The translations under genes were made by a program, and so were the position numbers. From Bacillus_I endophytica_A (GTDB taxonomy: Bacteria; Bacillota; Bacilli; Bacillales; Bacillaceae_H): a stretch of DNA of 64,000 nt. The stretch is taken from the NCBI RefSeq assembly GCF_026790145.1, contig NZ_JALAMS010000001.1:248001-312000 (forward strand), in the 5' to 3' direction. Below the pieces are notes generated by a model. The model saw only the letters and a program-made list of their open reading frames with translations, was not told the DNA's origin and did no database searches. Shown here one piece after another: positions 43,848 to 52,509 of the stretch (position 1 is the stretch's first letter; each line of letters opens with the position of its first letter).

Positions 43848-45008
43848 TTATAGAGATTGTACAATTTGCTCTGCTGCTTGCCTTGCTCCTGAAATATTTC
43901 GAGAGATTGGACCGATTTCAAGCTCTGCCAATGCTCCTACAACATATAAGTTATGACTCCACTGTAGAGATGAACTAACAATAGGGTATCCACAGTCACT
44001 GCACTGTAAATTTTCTGTGTTTATTAGAGGAGTTAACCATTCTTTTCCTGGAAGAGAAGAAGAAAACCCAGTAGCTAATACAATTGTTCCTGTTTCATAT
44101 TGAGCTGTTTTTCCATATAAAATGATTTTTGTTTCTTTTATGTTTGCCTCTTGAATTTCATCTTTACTAATTATTAAGTTGTTTTTTCGAGTTTGCTCCA
44201 TTAATTTGATATAAATATCTCGGGGCATGGATCCTCTATGTCTAGCATCTGTAATAAAAGAACGGCGTTTTTGGTATGATGCTTCCTCTCTAAACATAAG
44301 TTGATTCTTTGGGCCAAGCCAAGCTGGGTCACTATCAAAATCAATAATACGAAACGGGTGCCGAGTAATAAGGTGAACACTGCGTCCTTGTTTACTTAGT
44401 TTAATAGCTAAATGTGCGGCACTAATTCCTCCGCCGACAATGGTAATTTCTTGACTTTCATTAAATGAAAAAGAAGAGTCAAAAATATGGCCAATAGATT
44501 GCGTATCCTTATTTTTCAATAATTTAGCCCATTCAGGCCAATAGGTTTGTTCGCTAACACCAATTGCAAGCACAATATTTAAGCCTTCAAGTTTTTTTCC
44601 TTCTTCTGTTATGACCATCCAATGTTTTTTTCTTCTAGAAAGAGAAACAACTCGTCCTTTATGCCATGCCTGTAGAAGATTGCTGTCCCGAATAAGATGC
44701 CTGCAATGTTCAGAGAAGGCATAGAGGGAAGGGCGTTTATAACGTCCATAGAAATCTTGTTTATTTAATGAGAGATTTTTCGAAACAAACTTCTGCAAGC
44801 TAAATGGCTCCACATCAAGATGATGAACAGACGGTGAGCGTAAAAATGGCATGTCAATTTTTTCTGTACAAGAGTGCCAATTTTCAAGCGGTGCTTTGTG
44901 AGGGTCAACAATAGCTAATTTCTCAATCGGAACTTTTCTCATTTGTACTAGAAAATGAGCCATTGTTGTTCCTTGAATTCCTCCGCCAATCACAATCCAA
45001 TCTAACAT
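43848..45008 (-). CDS. Zur-controlled FAD/NAD(P)-binding flavoprotein of unknown role
   Basis: A 386-residue protein with an N-terminal dinucleotide fold (WIVIGGGIQGTTMAHFLVQM), a second one in the middle (ITIVGGGISAAHLAIKL near 190) and a late ATG motif (TIVLATGFSS near 330). This is the layout of flavin monooxygenases and of the lysine/ornithine N-hydroxylase-like group (PF13454-type). The Zur box just upstream links it to zinc limitation. Possible roles include metallophore modification, but no other metallophore gene is here. GAAAAGGAGATATTG precedes the ATG. Confidence 0.78.
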   Translation of the reverse strand: MLDWIVIGGGIQGTTMAHFLVQMRKVPIEKLAIVDPHKAPLENWHSCTEKIDMPFLRSPSVHHLDVEPFSLQKFVSKNLSLNKQDFYGRYKRPSLYAFSEHCRHLIRDSNLLQAWHKGRVVSLSRRKKHWMVITEEGKKLEGLNIVLAIGVSEQTYWPEWAKLLKNKDTQSIGHIFDSSFSFNESQEITIVGGGISAAHLAIKLSKQGRSVHLITRHPFRIIDFDSDPAWLGPKNQLMFREEASYQKRRSFITDARHRGSMPRDIYIKLMEQTRKNNLIISKDEIQEANIKETKIILYGKTAQYETGTIVLATGFSSSLPGKEWLTPLINTENLQCSDCGYPIVSSSLQWSHNLYVVGALAELEIGPISRNISGARQAAEQIVQSL

Positions 45009-45038
45009 AACAATATCTCCTTTTCCATTTTGTGATGT

Positions 45039-45059
45039 AAATCGTAATAATTACGTTTT
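45039..45059. promoter_or_regulatory. Zur box between the flavoprotein gene and ycgR
   Basis: AAATCGTAAT and ATTACGTTTT around one A, differing from the box at 43768 in one arm. It lies 31 bases upstream of the flavoprotein start and about 190 bases upstream of ycgR, so it may control both divergent units. Confidence 0.88.
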
Positions 45060-45162
45060 ATTTTTCATATTAGTTAAACTAACACACATTTTATGAATGA
45101 GCAATACAAAAAAGAGCATCATATATTTTTTGTATCTCCATATACATCTATTAACTATTAAA

Positions 45163-45242
45163 TTTTAATAGAAAAGGTTCTTTGTTTTCAGCGTAAAGGG
45201 AGCTAAGTCATCGCCGTATACGAGACCTTTTTAATAGAAAGG
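45163..45242 (+). promoter_or_regulatory. structured leader candidate before ycgR
   Basis: TTTTAATAGAAAAGG (45163-45176) is nearly repeated as TTTTTAATAGAAAGG (45228-45242), 65 bases later, and AAAAGGT (45172-45178) can pair with ACCTTTT (45225-45231). The loop does not fit a riboswitch class that I know. The second repeat doubles as the ycgR ribosome site. Confidence 0.35.
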
Positions 45243-45251
45243 ATGAAAAAA

Positions 45252-46229
45252 ATGGCTTTATCACGGCTTTCAAAAGAAGTACTAGGCGTCTTACTCATCT
45301 TATTTTTTGGCTATGCTTTTTTCTTTTTAGATGTTAAAGATTTTGATATGAACCTCCCAAAAGCTTTTCTGAATGTAAATACGATTTTCTTAAGTATACT
45401 GCTTGAAGCAATTCCTTTTATTTTATTAGGTGTTTTTGCTTCTGCAATCATTCAAGTGTTTGTAAAAGAAGAATGGTTAATGAAATGGATTCCTAAAAAT
45501 CCTTATAAAGCATTAGCTTCAGGTGTTGTAGTGAGTGCACTTTTACCTGTGTGTGAATGTGCGATTATCCCTGTTGTCAGACGGCTTGTAAAGAAGGGAA
45601 TGCCCATCCACGTAGGCGTTGTTCTTCTCGTAGGAGCACCGATTCTTAATCCCATTGTTTTCCTTTCTACTTTCTATGCTTTTCCAGGCAATAAAGAAAT
45701 TGTGTATGGCCGTATGGGGCTTACGGTTATTCTTTGTTTCATCATTGGAATTGTAATGTACAAGCTTCTGAAAAATAAGCCTCAACTAAAAGACGAGGCT
45801 GCTGTCGAAGAGCCCCATCAGCATGGAAATCGATTAAGCCAAACATTATTTCATGCCATTGATGAGTTTTTTGATATGGGAAAATACTTAATTGCAGGGG
45901 CATTTGTCGCAAGTCTTTTTCAAACCTTTTTGGATAGAGGAGAACTTATGAGTATCGGAGGAAATGGTTTTATCGCCCCAGTGGTCATGATGGTCTTTGG
46001 GTATGTGCTTTCTCTTTGTTCTGAAGCAGATGCTTTTGTTGCTTCCTCATTTGTAGATACATTTTCAGCTAGTTCACTTCTTGCCTTTTTAATCTATGGG
46101 CCAATGCTTGATTTGAAAAATACGATTATGTATTTGGCCTTTTTTAAGAAAAGATTTGTGTTAATATTTATATCTGTTGTCACAATATCCGTTTACGCCA
46201 TAACGGTTCTTTATAACTTTATTATGTAG
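45252..46229 (+). CDS. ycgR: YcgR-like permease (UPF0718)
   Basis: A 325-residue membrane protein with about eight helices. The signature PVCECAIIPVVRRLVKKGMP followed by GAPILNPIVFLS, and the later SLCSEADAFVASSF, define the UPF0718/DUF318 permeases. Conserved cysteines in membrane regions suggest metal or thiol handling; the transported compound is unknown. It pairs with the TIGR03943 protein downstream, a pair often linked with Zur genes. I chose the ATG at 45252, seven bases behind AAAGGATG; an ATG at 45243 overlaps that site. Confidence 0.85.
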   Translation: MALSRLSKEVLGVLLILFFGYAFFFLDVKDFDMNLPKAFLNVNTIFLSILLEAIPFILLGVFASAIIQVFVKEEWLMKWIPKNPYKALASGVVVSALLPVCECAIIPVVRRLVKKGMPIHVGVVLLVGAPILNPIVFLSTFYAFPGNKEIVYGRMGLTVILCFIIGIVMYKLLKNKPQLKDEAAVEEPHQHGNRLSQTLFHAIDEFFDMGKYLIAGAFVASLFQTFLDRGELMSIGGNGFIAPVVMMVFGYVLSLCSEADAFVASSFVDTFSASSLLAFLIYGPMLDLKNTIMYLAFFKKRFVLIFISVVTISVYAITVLYNFIM

Positions 46230-46239
46230 GAGGTATAGC

Positions 46240-47190
46240 ATGAAAAACGATGAAGAAGGCTTCCATTACTATATTCGAGGACTGCTCTTGATTGGTTTTG
46301 CTCTCTTTATTTTCAAACTGCTGCTAACTGGATATATTTCCTCTTTTGTTGCACCGAAAATGCTCGGTTTTGTTACTTTCGCTTCTTTTACTTTCTTTGT
46401 TCTAGGAGCTGTAGGTATTTGGCGAAGCGGTTCAGACAAAAAACAAAAGAGCTGTTCATGTCATCATAGCCGTAAAGCTCCTCTGTGGATTTATTGCCTA
46501 TTCTTTTTGCCAATTGCAACAGGATTTCTATTTCCTGATCATGCTCTTACAAGCGATGTTGCTAAAAATCGAGGCGTAAAATTTGGAGCAAACGTCACAG
46601 AAAGACCGAGTGTAGAACAGCGTGAAGAATTAACAAGTGATGAATCTTTAGAACAATACTATAATGAAGTATTAAATAGAGAAGTAGAGGAAACACAAAC
46701 CGAAGCTGGAGAGATTCCTCTTGAACACAAAGCAGGATTTGTTCCTCAGAAACCTCCTGAAGGATATTATGAAGAATTAAAAGAGAGGATGCTACAAAAA
46801 GACGTAATTACGATAACGGAAAAAGAGTATATCCCAATGATGAACATTCTCGAAGAACATGTTGAAGATTTTGTTGGGAAAAAGGTGAAAGTGAAAGGGT
46901 TTATTTATCGGGAGGATAACTTCAAAAAGGATGAGTTTGTGATTGCGCGGTTTGGATTGTCATGCTGTGTAGCTGATGCTTCCGTATATGGAACGCTCGC
47001 TAATGTTAAAGAGTCCAAAGAATTCGCTGATGATGACTGGGTTGAAGCAACAGGCACGATTGAAAAGAAAGAGTATGATGGTTTTATCTTGCCATCCCTC
47101 AAACTTCAAACAATTAAAAAGGTAGAAGCTCCTACAAATCCATATGTGTATGAAATGTACAAGGGTAATAAACTGATGACTCCAAAATAA
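46240..47190 (+). CDS. ycgQ: YcgQ-like TIGR03943 family protein
   Basis: A 316-residue protein with helices at about 8-30, 36-58 and 80-98, and a large C-terminal part. Between helices lies KSCSCHHSRK, a possible metal site. The C-terminal part has GKKVKVKGFIYR, a Cys pair in FGLSCCVADASVYG and DWVEATGTIE, typical of TIGR03943/DUF1980. It begins ten bases after ycgR behind AGGAGGT, so the two form one unit that probably works together at the membrane. Confidence 0.87.
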   Translation: MKNDEEGFHYYIRGLLLIGFALFIFKLLLTGYISSFVAPKMLGFVTFASFTFFVLGAVGIWRSGSDKKQKSCSCHHSRKAPLWIYCLFFLPIATGFLFPDHALTSDVAKNRGVKFGANVTERPSVEQREELTSDESLEQYYNEVLNREVEETQTEAGEIPLEHKAGFVPQKPPEGYYEELKERMLQKDVITITEKEYIPMMNILEEHVEDFVGKKVKVKGFIYREDNFKKDEFVIARFGLSCCVADASVYGTLANVKESKEFADDDWVEATGTIEKKEYDGFILPSLKLQTIKKVEAPTNPYVYEMYKGNKLMTPK

Positions 47191-47197
47191 AGGAATG

Positions 47198-47494
47198 CTA
47201 AAAGTTCTCCTCCTTAGTAAAAGGATAAACTCTCCAATTATAGTGGATAATAGAGCTATATTCTTTAATAACAACATAGTCTTGTTTGTTTGTTTTAACA
47301 ATATAAGTGTATCTTCCTTTTTTCTCCACTTTCTGAACTTGCATCTTTTCAAACTTCTCAGAAAGAGTATGTTCGTTTAGAATACTTTCTGGATAAAACA
47401 TTTGGATAGCATTAAATGGTGAAAAGACTAACAAATATATATAAAAGAAGAACAATACAATAATAACGATTAGCTTTCCTTTTTTTTGAATCAT
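47198..47494 (-). CDS. small single-helix membrane protein, unknown
   Basis: A 98-residue protein with one N-terminal helix (KLIVIIVLFFFYIYLLVF) and an extracytoplasmic tail rich in Tyr and Lys (KKGRYTYIVKTNKQDYVVIK). I do not recognise it. The ATG at 47494 follows AGGTG; a GTG at 47503 overlaps that site. It ends eight bases from ycgQ and is convergent with it. Confidence 0.65.
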   Translation of the reverse strand: MIQKKGKLIVIIVLFFFYIYLLVFSPFNAIQMFYPESILNEHTLSEKFEKMQVQKVEKKGRYTYIVKTNKQDYVVIKEYSSIIHYNWRVYPFTKEENF

Positions 47495-47721
47495 AATGTT
47501 CACACACCTGTATTTGTTTCCTAAATTGTATCATAGACACTGTTAGTCTTAGAATGTGTGAAGATGGTTCAAATAATTACAAAACGATAAAGACACTTAC
47601 TTATTTCGTTAAAAAGAAATAAATGAGAGATTTTAAAAAATAGATAAATGAAGAGATTATATTAGAAAAATAATTGTAGGGTGGAATGTTACAATTAAAC
47701 TTACAAAAGACCTTGTTTTAA

Positions 47722-47760
47722 ATCAAAAATGACCCTTACAGAAAGAGGGTCATTTTTGAT
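47722..47760. terminator. bidirectional terminator by the hemolysin III gene
   Basis: ATCAAAAATGACCC and GGGTCATTTTTGAT form a perfect 14-base stem. The 47504-47721 stretch before it is AT-rich and shows nothing I can support. Confidence 0.85.
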
Positions 47761-47781
47761 TTCCTAAAAAATTTCTAAATT

Positions 47782-48426
47782 TTAATGAGGAAGAACGTAT
47801 AGCAATATCGCTAAGTAATGTGTGATAGTTCCGCCAAGAACAAAAATGTGCCATATTGCATGATGATAAGGAAAACCTCTCCAAACATAAAAAATACTTC
47901 CTATCGTATATAAAACTCCACCTACAACAAGTAGATTCAGACCTGGTCCTGCTAGAGAAGAAGCAAGAGGATCCCATGCTAGTACAATTAGCCATCCCAT
48001 TGCAATATAAAGAAGCGTAGAGACAAGAACAAATCGTTTTACAAAGAAAATTTTAAATACTATTCCTGCTACAGCTAGTCCCCATACAACTCCAAAAAGT
48101 GTCCATCCAACTGTTCCTTGAATAATCACAAATAAAAACGGAGTGTAAGTTCCCGCAATAAACAAGTAAATAGAAGAATGATCAAAAATCTCGAACAAAT
48201 CTTTAACACGTCCGTGTGGAAAACTGTGTACAAGAGTTGAAGAAGTATATAAAAGTAGCATTGTTGTCCCGTAAACAGTAAAGCTAACTATATGCCAAAT
48301 ATCCCCAAATTGAACAGAAAATACAATGAGCAATGTAAGACCAACGATACTTAAAATAGTCCCAATTCCGTGTGTAATTGCATTAGCAATTTCTTCACCA
48401 CGTGAGAATGTGTGTGTTTCACTCAA
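47782..48426 (-). CDS. hemolysin III family (YqfA-type) membrane protein
   Basis: A 214-residue protein with seven helices. The start SRGEEIANAITHGIGTILS, the middle LVHSFP...IFDHSSIYLFIAGTYTPF and the C-terminal PYHHAIWHIFVLGG carry the conserved Ser, Asp and His residues of the PAQR/hemolysin III family, which bind zinc in structures of relatives. Hemolytic activity is not implied by family membership. The TTG at 48426 lies nine bases behind AAAGGATG; an ATG at 48435 overlaps that site. Confidence 0.87.
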   Translation of the reverse strand: MSETHTFSRGEEIANAITHGIGTILSIVGLTLLIVFSVQFGDIWHIVSFTVYGTTMLLLYTSSTLVHSFPHGRVKDLFEIFDHSSIYLFIAGTYTPFLFVIIQGTVGWTLFGVVWGLAVAGIVFKIFFVKRFVLVSTLLYIAMGWLIVLAWDPLASSLAGPGLNLLVVGGVLYTIGSIFYVWRGFPYHHAIWHIFVLGGTITHYLAILLYVLPH

Positions 48427-48657
48427 GAAAATCATCCTTTCTTTTGAAGAAACGTTTCAGGTTAAATTCTATTATAGTGTACAACACTTTTTAATGCTAC
48501 ATACGTTTTTCCCACTTTCATATAGTGGCAATTTACATGTACATGGGTATAAAAAACAAATTGTTTTGGGCACGATTGAAAAGTGTCATTGTTTTCCGTA
48601 ATGATAATAAGAATAAAATGACGAAAGGAAACTACTTTATAACGAGGTGGGTCTTTG

Positions 48658-49182
48658 ATGAAGAGAGAAGCTATTTTTGATGAAACAGGAACATACAGAT
48701 ATTCGTTAAAACGTAAATGGGGAAATGATAGAGAGCGTAAAGTTGCGTTTATCACGCTTTATCCGGACAATGCGGACGAAGTTCGTGAAGATTACGTTAC
48801 AAGCAAATGTATTACATTTGCAAAAAAGTGGGGGTTTAATGCTGTGGAATGCTTGAATTTATTTTCTTATCGGGCTCAAAAGGCAGATGATCTTAGTGAT
48901 CTAGATAAGGAAGACGCAATAGGCGCTGAAACAGATCGATATTTATATTATGGAACAAGAAATGCTGATCTTGTTATAGCAGCATGGGGGAAAAATGTTT
49001 TTCATGATAGAGAAAATGACATAAAGCAGCTCTTTGAGGGAATGGATCTTGCATGTTTTAGTGGACAAGAAAATCATCCTTCTCAATTGCAGTTCATTTC
49101 ATATGATACACGCCTTATGCCATTTGAATTAGAGGCTGAAGAACCATATCTTTTTTCAGCTTTTCCATCGTTATATAGATAA
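48658..49182 (+). CDS. DUF1643 family protein
   Basis: A 174-residue soluble protein with the DUF1643 pattern: YRYSLKRKWG, then VAFITLYPDNADEVREDYVT (usually LNPSTAD), KCITFAKKWGF, VECLNLFSYRA and ADLVIAAWG. Function of the family is unknown; many copies are on mobile elements, but nothing here suggests transfer. It starts at the ATG behind GAGGTGGG. Confidence 0.8.
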   Translation: MKREAIFDETGTYRYSLKRKWGNDRERKVAFITLYPDNADEVREDYVTSKCITFAKKWGFNAVECLNLFSYRAQKADDLSDLDKEDAIGAETDRYLYYGTRNADLVIAAWGKNVFHDRENDIKQLFEGMDLACFSGQENHPSQLQFISYDTRLMPFELEAEEPYLFSAFPSLYR

Positions 49183-49270
49183 GAGAAAAGCAGAGTTCTA
49201 ATCATCATCTTTTTTTCATATACAAAGGATGTAAAGCTTGTGTTGATTACAAAGGGGATGTGAATTTGTT

Positions 49271-49705
49271 ATGAAAATTAGTGAAGTGCTCACAGGAATC
49301 GAAGCGCTTTATGAACAGATGACAGAGCAATGCTTTTCTCACATTGCTAAACATAAAGAAGAAATTAAAATAGATGCTCTGGCGCTTGTTGAGCTCGAGA
49401 AGTTGGTTAGTCATTTACAACATACAGAGTTATACAATCTGAGTTTGATAAAAACTATTCAAACGCTTATCAATCATGAGAGCTTTTTATATAAGCTTTC
49501 TATATTAAGAGAGCCAGAGCTAGAAAACATAGCGGAGAAAGCAGATTTTGTAGGAAACGAACGCCAGGATATTGAAAAAATTCTTCGTATTAGTTATATA
49601 AAAAAGCGTTCTCAGTATATAGAAGAGGCTTTAGATGATATAAAGAAACTCAAAGCATCCCTTGAGGAACTGCTTTATGCAAAGAAAGTACAAAAAGAAG
49701 GATAA
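49271..49705 (+). CDS. helical protein of unknown function
   Basis: A 144-residue, almost wholly helical protein with heptad-like leucines (LVELEKLVSHLQHTELYNLS; EEALDDIKKLKASLEELLYA). No signal peptide and no cysteine pair; one Cys in the first helix. I do not recognise a family. GGGGATGTG precedes the ATG and a terminator follows. Confidence 0.66.
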   Translation: MKISEVLTGIEALYEQMTEQCFSHIAKHKEEIKIDALALVELEKLVSHLQHTELYNLSLIKTIQTLINHESFLYKLSILREPELENIAEKADFVGNERQDIEKILRISYIKKRSQYIEEALDDIKKLKASLEELLYAKKVQKEG

Positions 49706-49715
49706 GATTAATTTT

Positions 49716-49746
49716 AAAGCTTTGACGAATTTGGTCAAAGCTTTTC
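49716..49746 (+). terminator. terminator
   Basis: AAAGCTTTGAC pairs with GTCAAAGCTTT, then TCTT. Confidence 0.75.
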
Positions 49747-49857
49747 TTATATGAAATTATAGGAAAAGAAAGATGAAGAATAGAGAAGATGATTTTTCTT
49801 TTCAATAAGAACGATGTTATAATAATGATGAATTTTATGCGGAAAAAAGGTGAAGAA

Positions 49858-50523
49858 ATGATTGAAAAGAAGGCAGTTGGAGAAGCAGCAGCACAATATG
49901 TAAAAGACGGCATGGTCGTTGGACTTGGAACGGGATCGACTGTTTATTATACGATTCAAAAGGTTGGAGAATATGTAAAAGAAGGAATGAACATAAGAGC
50001 TATTCCTACATCAGAAGAAACTAAAAAGCTAGCTCTTGATCTCAACATACCTCTTGTAACATTTGCTGAAGTAAATCACCTTGATGTTGTGATAGACGGA
50101 GCAGATGAGGTGGATTGTCATTTTGCGCTTACAAAAGGAGGAGGCGGAGCTCTTCTTCGAGAAAAGCTGATAGCTGATGCAACAGATTTATTTATCGTTG
50201 TGGCTGATTCAAGTAAAATGGTAGAAAAGCTTGGGAAGTTTCCTCTCCCTGTAGAAGTAACGCCGTTTTCATGGGAAAGAACAGCCCGACAAATTGAAGA
50301 GCTAGGTAGTATTGCAACACGTCGATTAAATGGAACAGAGCCTTATATTTCAGATAATGGAAATTATATTTTAGATTGTTCTTTTGAGATTATCGAAGAT
50401 CCAGAGGGATTATCTCAGAAGTTAAACAGAATTCCTGGCGTAGTCGAGAATGGGTTATTTGTCAACATGGCTAAAATTGTTTTTACTGTTGAAGAGGGCA
50501 AGGTAGTAAAAAAGATGAAATAG
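49858..50523 (+). CDS. rpiA: ribose-5-phosphate isomerase A
   Basis: A 221-residue enzyme that interconverts ribose 5-phosphate and ribulose 5-phosphate. Substrate-binding motifs are VGLGTGSTVYY (about 22-32), DGADEVDCHFALTKGGGGAL with catalytic Asp and Lys (about 80-99), and the C-terminal EDPEGLSQKLNRIPGVVENG. The ATG at 49858 follows AAAAAAGGTGA and gives the usual MIEKKAVGEAAA start; an in-frame ATG 69 bases upstream would add a non-family tail. Confidence 0.95.
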   Translation: MIEKKAVGEAAAQYVKDGMVVGLGTGSTVYYTIQKVGEYVKEGMNIRAIPTSEETKKLALDLNIPLVTFAEVNHLDVVIDGADEVDCHFALTKGGGGALLREKLIADATDLFIVVADSSKMVEKLGKFPLPVEVTPFSWERTARQIEELGSIATRRLNGTEPYISDNGNYILDCSFEIIEDPEGLSQKLNRIPGVVENGLFVNMAKIVFTVEEGKVVKKMK

Positions 50524-50564
50524 CATAGGAGGACAGGTGTTAAGAAAAACGCTCCTTTGTAAAT

Positions 50565-50595
50565 AAAAAGCTTGTAGAAGGAATTTCTACAAGCT
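50565..50595 (-). terminator. terminator of the minus-strand gene at 50608
   Basis: AGCTTGTAGAA and TTCTACAAGCT pair around a five-base loop; on the minus strand the stem runs into TTTTTATTT. Confidence 0.75.
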
Positions 50596-50607
50596 AAAGT
50601 GTGTTGT

Positions 50608-51102
50608 TTAAAGTTCATATGGTTCCTGTTTTAATAGTTTTCCATCTAGCTCAGATCCTGTAGCCCGATTAATTTCTTTAACAAGATGTTTATACTGGTG
50701 AAGAGAGTTAAATTGGTTAGGTTTGGAGGTCTCACATCTGATCGAGGATGCAGCACCATTTCGATCAGTAAAGAAGATTGTGAGATTTCCATAATACCTA
50801 TTTACACTATTTCCATCTGCACTTTTTTCTTTCTTAACAACTTTTGAGTACTCAGCCATTTCTACTCTATGTAGGGGAATGATGGCAACTTGATTAATCA
50901 TCACCTTATCATGAAAAAGTTCAATCCGTCCTACTTTGTTTTCCTCTATTCCTTCAGCTCCATGAACATGACCATAGATCGTAGGTTTCATGCTGTCATC
51001 GTTGTAAGAAAACTCCTGTTTTTGCTTGTTTTTGTAGGAAACGTAAAGCACAGCCACAACGAGAATGACTGCGATGACTAAAATAAAAAATGCTACTCCC
51101 AC
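50608..51102 (-). CDS. single-helix membrane protein, unknown
   Basis: A 164-residue protein with one N-terminal helix (VAFFILVIAVILVVAVLYV), a short polar stretch and a cytosolic domain of about 120 residues with predicted strands (IELFHDKVMINQVAIIPLHR, YGNLTIFFTDRNG). I do not recognise it. The GTG at 51102 lies five bases behind GAGGTGAT; a GTG at 51111 overlaps that site. Confidence 0.66.
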   Translation of the reverse strand: MGVAFFILVIAVILVVAVLYVSYKNKQKQEFSYNDDSMKPTIYGHVHGAEGIEENKVGRIELFHDKVMINQVAIIPLHRVEMAEYSKVVKKEKSADGNSVNRYYGNLTIFFTDRNGAASSIRCETSKPNQFNSLHQYKHLVKEINRATGSELDGKLLKQEPYEL

Positions 51103-51228
51103 CCTGATCACCTCATCTAGTAAGTTTGTCCGTTAACACATCTTTATCCAATCATACCATAATTCATTATAAATTCCGTAGATAGTTTATCAATGTTCAA
51201 AAATGTAATTATAAGGTTAGTTTAGTTA

Positions 51229-51264
51229 AAAAGTTCCTTAAGACATATGTCTTAAGGAACTTTT
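51229..51264 (-). terminator. terminator of the glycosyltransferase gene
   Basis: AAAAGTTCCTTAAGAC and GTCTTAAGGAACTTTT are perfect complements around ATAT. Confidence 0.85.
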
Positions 51265-51266
51265 GG

Positions 51267-52352
51267 TTAGTTCTTGGAAAAGCGTTTTTCAAAGTATTCT
51301 TTGTTATATAAAACAGAAGGATTAGTAGGGGCATACTCTCTAGCTTTTTCGTTATGTTCAAATGCTTCTTCGATGTTGCCAATACGATCATAGCACACAC
51401 AGAGCTGAATATGAGGGATCCAAGTATAATAATCTTTTTGAACAAACCCACCTGTATTTTCAGCTCGTTGTATATCTAATTTAGTTGCTAAATCATACCA
51501 GAAAATAGCTTTATCAATATTTTGCTGAGTTAAATAAATATATCCTAATTTACAGCAATGTTCGGCTCTGGGCAAATCATATTCAAAGGAGCGTAGTGCA
51601 GCTTTAATAGCTTTGTCTTGTTCATTTTTTCTTATAAATATTTCTGCTAATTTATCACAAGCTGAAATGCAATCTTCACTCCATCCAAGTCCGCTCTTTA
51701 GAAACTTCTCATAATGAGCTATGGCTTCATCGTATAAAGAATGATCAAAGCATTCATTTGCATAGTAGTACAGGTCACGTGGAGAAAAAGTTTTTCCATC
51801 TTTTAAATTTTGTTGGTAAATCTTTAGATTTCGATCACTTTTCTCTGTCTTTGTGCTGCGATGTGTAACGGCCGCATCTTGTCGAATGATCTTTCCTCCG
51901 ACAGCTAAGTATTCATGCACAGCCCCAATCCATTGGAAGTTTCTTGAACGCTTTACAAGTCGATGTCTCTTAGATGAGAAAGTAACATTTCCACTACTAT
52001 CAAAAGCGAGGTTATAAGGCATCATTACAGCATCTACTGATTGATCAAGTGTTTGTTTTAGCAGGAGAAGTTTTTGAAGATCATCTTTTAAAATAACGTC
52101 GTCTGCATCAAGCCATAAAATGTAATCTTTAGTTGCTTTGCTAAACGCAAAATTTCGAGCCTTTGCAAAGTGATGAACCCATTTGAAATCAAACAGCCTT
52201 TTCGTATAGCGGCGAGCAAGTTCTTTTGTTTTATCAGTTGAGCCTGTATCAACGATAATTATTTCATCACAAAGCTCTTTTACACTGTCCAGGCATCTTT
52301 CAATTGTATCTTCTTCATCTTTTACAATCATACATAAGCTGATGGAGACCAT
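51267..52352 (-). CDS. family 2 glycosyltransferase with TPR tail
   Basis: A 361-residue protein. The N-terminal GT2 domain opens with SISLCMIVKDEEDTIERCLD, has IIIVDTGSTDKTKELA and the metal-binding LWLDADDVILKDD near 90; the C-terminal half has TPR-like helices (DEAIAHYEKF, DKAIKAALRSFEY, DKAIFWYDLATKL). This SPBc2/SunS-like architecture is seen in Bacillus spore-surface and peptide glycosyltransferases. It lies directly downstream of the collagen-like gene on the same strand, so decorating that protein is a reasonable guess. The ATG at 52352 follows AAAGGGTG. Confidence 0.85.
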   Translation of the reverse strand: MVSISLCMIVKDEEDTIERCLDSVKELCDEIIIVDTGSTDKTKELARRYTKRLFDFKWVHHFAKARNFAFSKATKDYILWLDADDVILKDDLQKLLLLKQTLDQSVDAVMMPYNLAFDSSGNVTFSSKRHRLVKRSRNFQWIGAVHEYLAVGGKIIRQDAAVTHRSTKTEKSDRNLKIYQQNLKDGKTFSPRDLYYYANECFDHSLYDEAIAHYEKFLKSGLGWSEDCISACDKLAEIFIRKNEQDKAIKAALRSFEYDLPRAEHCCKLGYIYLTQQNIDKAIFWYDLATKLDIQRAENTGGFVQKDYYTWIPHIQLCVCYDRIGNIEEAFEHNEKAREYAPTNPSVLYNKEYFEKRFSKN

Positions 52353-52383
52353 GTTGTTCACCCTTTCGCTTCTAAAAAGAGAT

Positions 52384-52425
52384 AATGAAGAAAGGCGCAT
52401 TGTAACGTTGCGCCTTTTCTTCATT
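52384..52425 (-). terminator. terminator between collagen-like and glycosyltransferase genes
   Basis: AATGAAGAAAGGCGCA pairs with TGCGCCTTTTCTTCATT with one bulge. It would separate the two transcripts or leave partial read-through. Confidence 0.75.
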
Positions 52426-52509
52426 ACTTATTTTATTATTGTGAATAAAATTGGTGCCTATTTTTTCTGTGAATTTGCTACATTTTTTATTTCATATAAA
52501 GTTTGTTGA

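Noticed and set aside
47782..48426. Hemolysin III as a virulence factor
   Set aside because: The family is a widespread PAQR-type membrane protein; the name does not show toxin activity here.
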